Shown here piece by piece: positions 60,477 through 64,000 of a stretch of 64,000 bases of DNA (position 1 is the stretch's first letter; the number at the start of each line of letters is the position of its first letter). The notes under the pieces were generated by a model. The model did no database searches, was not told the origin of the DNA, and saw only the letters and a program-made list of their open reading frames with translations. This stretch comes from Adineta vaga (lineage: Eukaryota > Rotifera): contig CP075494.1 in the NCBI GenBank assembly GCA_021613535.1, positions 10,478,001 through 10,542,000 on the forward strand. Reading direction: 5' to 3'. The position numbers and the translations under genes were made by a program.

Positions 60477-61419
60477 ATGAGTATTTCTTTTTATGATCGT
60501 GCATGGTTATTGGCTACACCTCTCATTCCATCTACTATCGTTACTATCTTCGATCTATATCATTTTCTCACTGATCGAACACTTCGAACAGCTCTCAACA
60601 ATCATGCCATTATTGTTCTTCTTGTCTGTGTTCTCATTGAAAATCTCACTGATATCATTTCACAGATTTGCTTCTATCATAATCAAGAAGTTCCCATATT
60701 TACTCCTGCATTTTGTCAAGCATGGGCACTTATTAGTCCAACAGCTTATATTTTAGTTTTCACAATCATGGCATGGGCATCAATCGAACGACATATTCTC
60801 ATTTTTCATTCCAACTGCTTTTCATTATGTTCCGCTGATCGTTTGCATTCTTTGGCCTCTCCTATTCTATATTCTGATCTTCTATGTTCTTCCTTGTAAT
60901 GTTGTTTATAATCAGAAGGTTAGATATTGTAGTTTGTATTCATGTGTGACTACAAACCAATGGGCTTCATTATTTGACAGTATTGGAAACTATATCGTTC
61001 CTGCATTCATCACCGTGATTTTCAGTATTGCTCTTCTTGTGCGTGTGTTATATTATAGATATCATATTCATCGACGAATTCAATGGCGAAACTACAAGAA
61101 ATTAGCGATGCAACTATTACCTTTATCAATCTTGTATATTGTACTGCAATTTCCACCAATATCATTATATGCTGCATATTCCATTGGTTTGTCACGATCT
61201 ATTGCACGTTACTATTATAGTGATAGTTTATTTTTCACTTATTGGATTGTATTGTTGATTCCATTTGCGAGTGCAGTGTCATTACCTGATTTGCGAGGAA
61301 AATGTCGAGATGTCGTGTTGTTTTGGCGAAGAAACCATGTTGTCCATCCACAAGTAATGATGGTGAGTCGGGCAAGAGTCGTTCGAACAACTGTACCACT
61401 TGGAACACATCATCCATAG
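60477..61419 (+). CDS. Rhodopsin-like GPCR copy 2 (full length apart from one apparent frameshift)
   Basis: Intronless. The first frame (60477 to about 60808) encodes TM1 (LIPSTIVTIFDLYHFL), TM2 (NNHAIIVLLVCVLIENLTDI), and TM3 ending AWASIERHILIF, where ERH stands for the DRY motif. At CATTTTTCATT (about 60798-60808) the receptor continues in the +1 frame with TM4 (FHYVPLIVCILWPLLFYILI), NVVYNQKVRYCSLYSC, TM5 (IGNYIVPAFITVIFSIALLV), TM6 (LLPLSILYIVLQFPPISLYA) and TM7 (YWIVLLIPFASAVSLPDL). One fewer T would join the frames; a small deletion in the second intracellular loop is the alternative. Copy 1 has the same break. The ligand is unknown. Coded as CDS because both halves are otherwise open. 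Confidence 0.65.
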
Positions 61420-61876
61420 TAGACTTTCAAGCTGCCAAATAAAGCGCGTTCCTTTTGCCTTTGCGTGTCTACATCTCTTGTTTCGATAGTCTCTACTTCT
61501 GAGACTACACTCTTTTTTTCTAAATATTCATTCTTCCGTTAATATAGTCGTAAATAGAATAAATGTGATGTACTTGATCCTATGAAGACTCTTTGTGAAC
61601 AAAAGAAATAATGATAAGCAAAAGGCATAATTTTTTCAGATAACTGGCAATTGCACTGACTCGTAACTTGAAGTACATATAATAGCATTATAGGATGAAA
61701 ACGAACAAAAAAAGAAAATAATTAGAAACGTCAATTATGCAAGAATAAATGCTTCATTTTATTTATATAACGATTCAAACTTCACAAAAACATTTCAATA
61801 TAGATTCCACAAAAAAAAATGAAAAAACCTTTCATTGATAAAGCTGACATTGCTGGTGTAACAAAATGAATACAAG
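61420..61876. other. Convergent spacer between GPCR copy 2 and TRAF4
   Basis: About 460 bp, unlike the spacer at 43080-43612. No gene. Confidence 0.55.
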
Positions 61877-63587
61877 TTAAATAGCGGCGGCAGTTTGATG
61901 ATGAGATCGTCGTTCAGTTTCTTGTTTGATCAGCATCTGTTGAACATTTGCTGGTAGTCCCGGATTCAAACTCATTGCATAAGGTAACAATGCTTTCGCC
62001 ATACCATCAAAATCGATCAGCACTTTAATAAACATTGTATCATCTACTACATATCCACTACTTCTTCCACCATCTTCGTCTATCGTAGATAATGCCATAA
62101 ACTTTGGAATTCCACTTGCAATATTGAAGTCTGATCGTGGTCTCTGAAAACTATTCGATCGAATATCTGGTCGAAATGAATCGATCACATGTTTTCCTTG
62201 ACCACTCTGATCATATAAGCAGAATGTTACTTTGTAATCGAATGGAAACTTGAGAATAGCATCATTGACACCACGCATCAACACAAAGAAAAGTGAGAGA
62301 TGTGACCGTCGAGCATTTCCATCACCATAAAGGTACAGGCGAAGTCTCATCTTATAGCCATTTGATGATGAATAGAAGGGTGGAGAAAAGATCGATATTT
62401 GTCGTTCAGATCGTGCATCATCTACAAATAAAGTTGAGCAAACGATCGAATATCTATTCACTTATGTGACTTACTCATCTTTTCTGTGACATTTGTTATT
62501 TTCCATACAAATGTGCCATCATATGAAACATGTTCCAAATCATTGATTTTCTCTTTCAATGATGACAAATCTTGACGGAGAATGTCTAGATTTTGTTTGA
62601 CACCTTCGACATAACTTCGTGATTCTTCTGTGGATAATTTCACTTGTGATGCCTCTTCGGCTAATGTATGAAGTTGTAGTTGAAGCTGAACTGATTCGCG
62701 AGTGAGACGTTGTCCATCATCGATCAATGTCTCGACACCACTCATTAGAATACCAAGCACGTCTTCAACTTCTTGAAAATGACTCGGTGCAGTGTTATCT
62801 GTTGTCATGGTGGTTGTTGGATAAGAATGATTGGTTTGATGTTGTGATATCATTTGTTGCACCACTTTCATCAGAATATGTTGATGCTGATGAGATTGAA
62901 AATGTTCTTGTTTCTTGCCTCGAATGATCTAAAAGAGACGACGTTCTAGAGAAAAAGAGAGGAAGTAACAGTATGTCGATACTTGTTGATCACAGCCAAA
63001 ATCTTTGAGTAGACAGTTTGTTGTCACTTGTTGACATTGTAATAGTTGATGTTCAGAGAGTTTGTTGACAGAGTTGAACGACAGATTGCAGTATTGACAT
63101 GTTGGATGAGAGTGAAGTTCATCGAGATGTGGCTCGAAGAGAGATATGAAGAGACAGGTTAATAAATAGGTAGTGAAAGTGAATGAAGAAGGTTACCTGA
63201 TAGTCTTTCAAGATGCCTGTCCATGGACAGAGAAAACATTCGATTGATAGAGATTCCATTTCACGTTTGAAACCACGATCGAGTCGTATCTAATTGATGA
63301 GGTATGAATAGTAATCTAAGGTACAGGAAAGAGGTGATACTTACTAAATGTGTTGGTGTTTGTGTGTGACATACTGGGCATGTGATCATTGTTCTAAAAA
63401 GAAGAATAAAAGCTAATAATACAATATGATTGAAGAAGACATACTGTTGTTGAATATCTATGCATGATTTACATCGTCGATGACCACATTCACTAAGTTG
63501 AACAGGATCTTGTAGTATCAATGAACACTGAGAACAAATATAGATTACATTTAGAGTAGTTTTATTTTTGGCATCAAAACCTCCCAT
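61877..63587 (-). CDS. TRAF-like protein 4 (6 exons)
   Basis: Exons 63587-63445, 63393-63345, 63289-63197, 63132-62983, 62928-62475 and 62421-61877, all in phase, 477 residues. RING: CSQCSLILQDPVQLSECGHR, CKSC, CPVC. Zinc fingers, coiled coil and MATH domain are nearly identical to TRAF2, and identity with TRAF2 extends upstream through exon 2 and intron 1, further than for TRAF3. Exon 1 is the most variable. An AG (ATCTTACAG) precedes the ATG by 6 nt. The C-terminal tail differs (SHHQTAAAI). It lies in opposite orientation to TRAF2, next to the second GPCR copy. Confidence 0.92.
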
Positions 63588-64000
63588 GATCTGCTGTAAG
63601 ATATTGCAAATGATTGTATCGTATCAAGTCGAAATTGTTAACTATAAGCGAAATTAAATGAGATAGAGACTAGAAGTACAATATATATAAAACAGTTCCT
63701 TAAATATATAGTTTGTAATCTATGCTTAAATTTATATTAATATATCAAGTGGAGAAAATGAAAAGAATCGAATGAATGGACAACTTGATTTAGTCGACTG
63801 CTAACATTATATTGACTTGTTGTACAGGTTGATTCACTTATTTTTGCTCATTTTCCTTCGTCTACTTTGTTTTAGGAAACTTTCAAAATGTTTTCGTTTT
63901 TAAATGGTTAGATAGCGCAGTGATTACTCTACAGCCTGCCCACAGGTAATGCACTCATCCATTTTTAACCATCTGGTTGTCATAACTCTGAAACTTAAAA
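63588..64000. other. Window end with tRNA-like hairpin (possible SINE relic)
   Basis: Near 63904-63974 the ends ATGGTTA and TAACCAT pair around TAGCGCAGTGATTA, which resembles a pol III A-box, and CCTGCCCACAGG, an anticodon-arm-like hairpin. There is no proper T-arm (no GGTTCRANNCC), so it is not a functional tRNA by eye. Confidence 0.25.

Overview
The window looks like nuclear DNA of a small AT-rich metazoan, most likely a bdelloid rotifer (an inference). Coding exons are separated by very short introns, about 50-60 bp with GT...AG ends. Many genes have a good 3' splice site a few bases before the ATG, which fits spliced-leader trans-splicing, a process known in bdelloids. A bdelloid-type (TGTGGG)n telomere-like run is present. 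The second half has families that I associate with bdelloids: intronless GPCRs, F-box/leucine-rich proteins and RING-TRAF-MATH proteins, together with transposons and a bacterial-type kinase gene.

Region 1 (1-24.5 kb) is gene-dense and conserved. In order: XPB/ERCC3 helicase (-), a 45-residue one-TM microprotein (-), SNIP1 (-), a small unknown (-), an F-box protein (+), a two-domain 2H phosphoesterase-like protein (-), HSBP1 (+), an STPG-type ciliary protein (-), an annexin (-), a C1-like cysteine protease (-), a CDR2-like coiled-coil protein (+), a lipocalin (+), SSNA1 (-), RP2 (+) and SCAI (+). Two sets look like operons: SNIP1-microprotein-XPB and RP2-SCAI. XPB carries a one-base insertion in a T run, and RP2 has an in-frame TAG at codon 11. 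Both need checking against reads.

Region 2 (24.5-37 kb) has no convincing complete gene. It holds TA microsatellites, an ACTCC-rich foldback element, a telomere-like CCCACA run and a few exon-like islands.

Region 3 (37-64 kb) is accessory and dynamic. It contains four intact six-exon TRAF-like genes with identical exon sizes, three of them nearly identical in their 3' exons; two near-identical GPCR copies, one decayed; a 0.9-kb foldback element; and a kinase gene of Firmicutes type. An F-box/LRR gene is split by a hAT-like element that itself contains a 4-kb Mutator-like transposon with 590-bp inverted repeats and an apparently complete DDE transposase. The TRAF2-GPCR pair (41.4-44.5 kb) and the GPCR-TRAF4 pair (60.5-63.6 kb) face each other in inverted order across this TE-rich interval.
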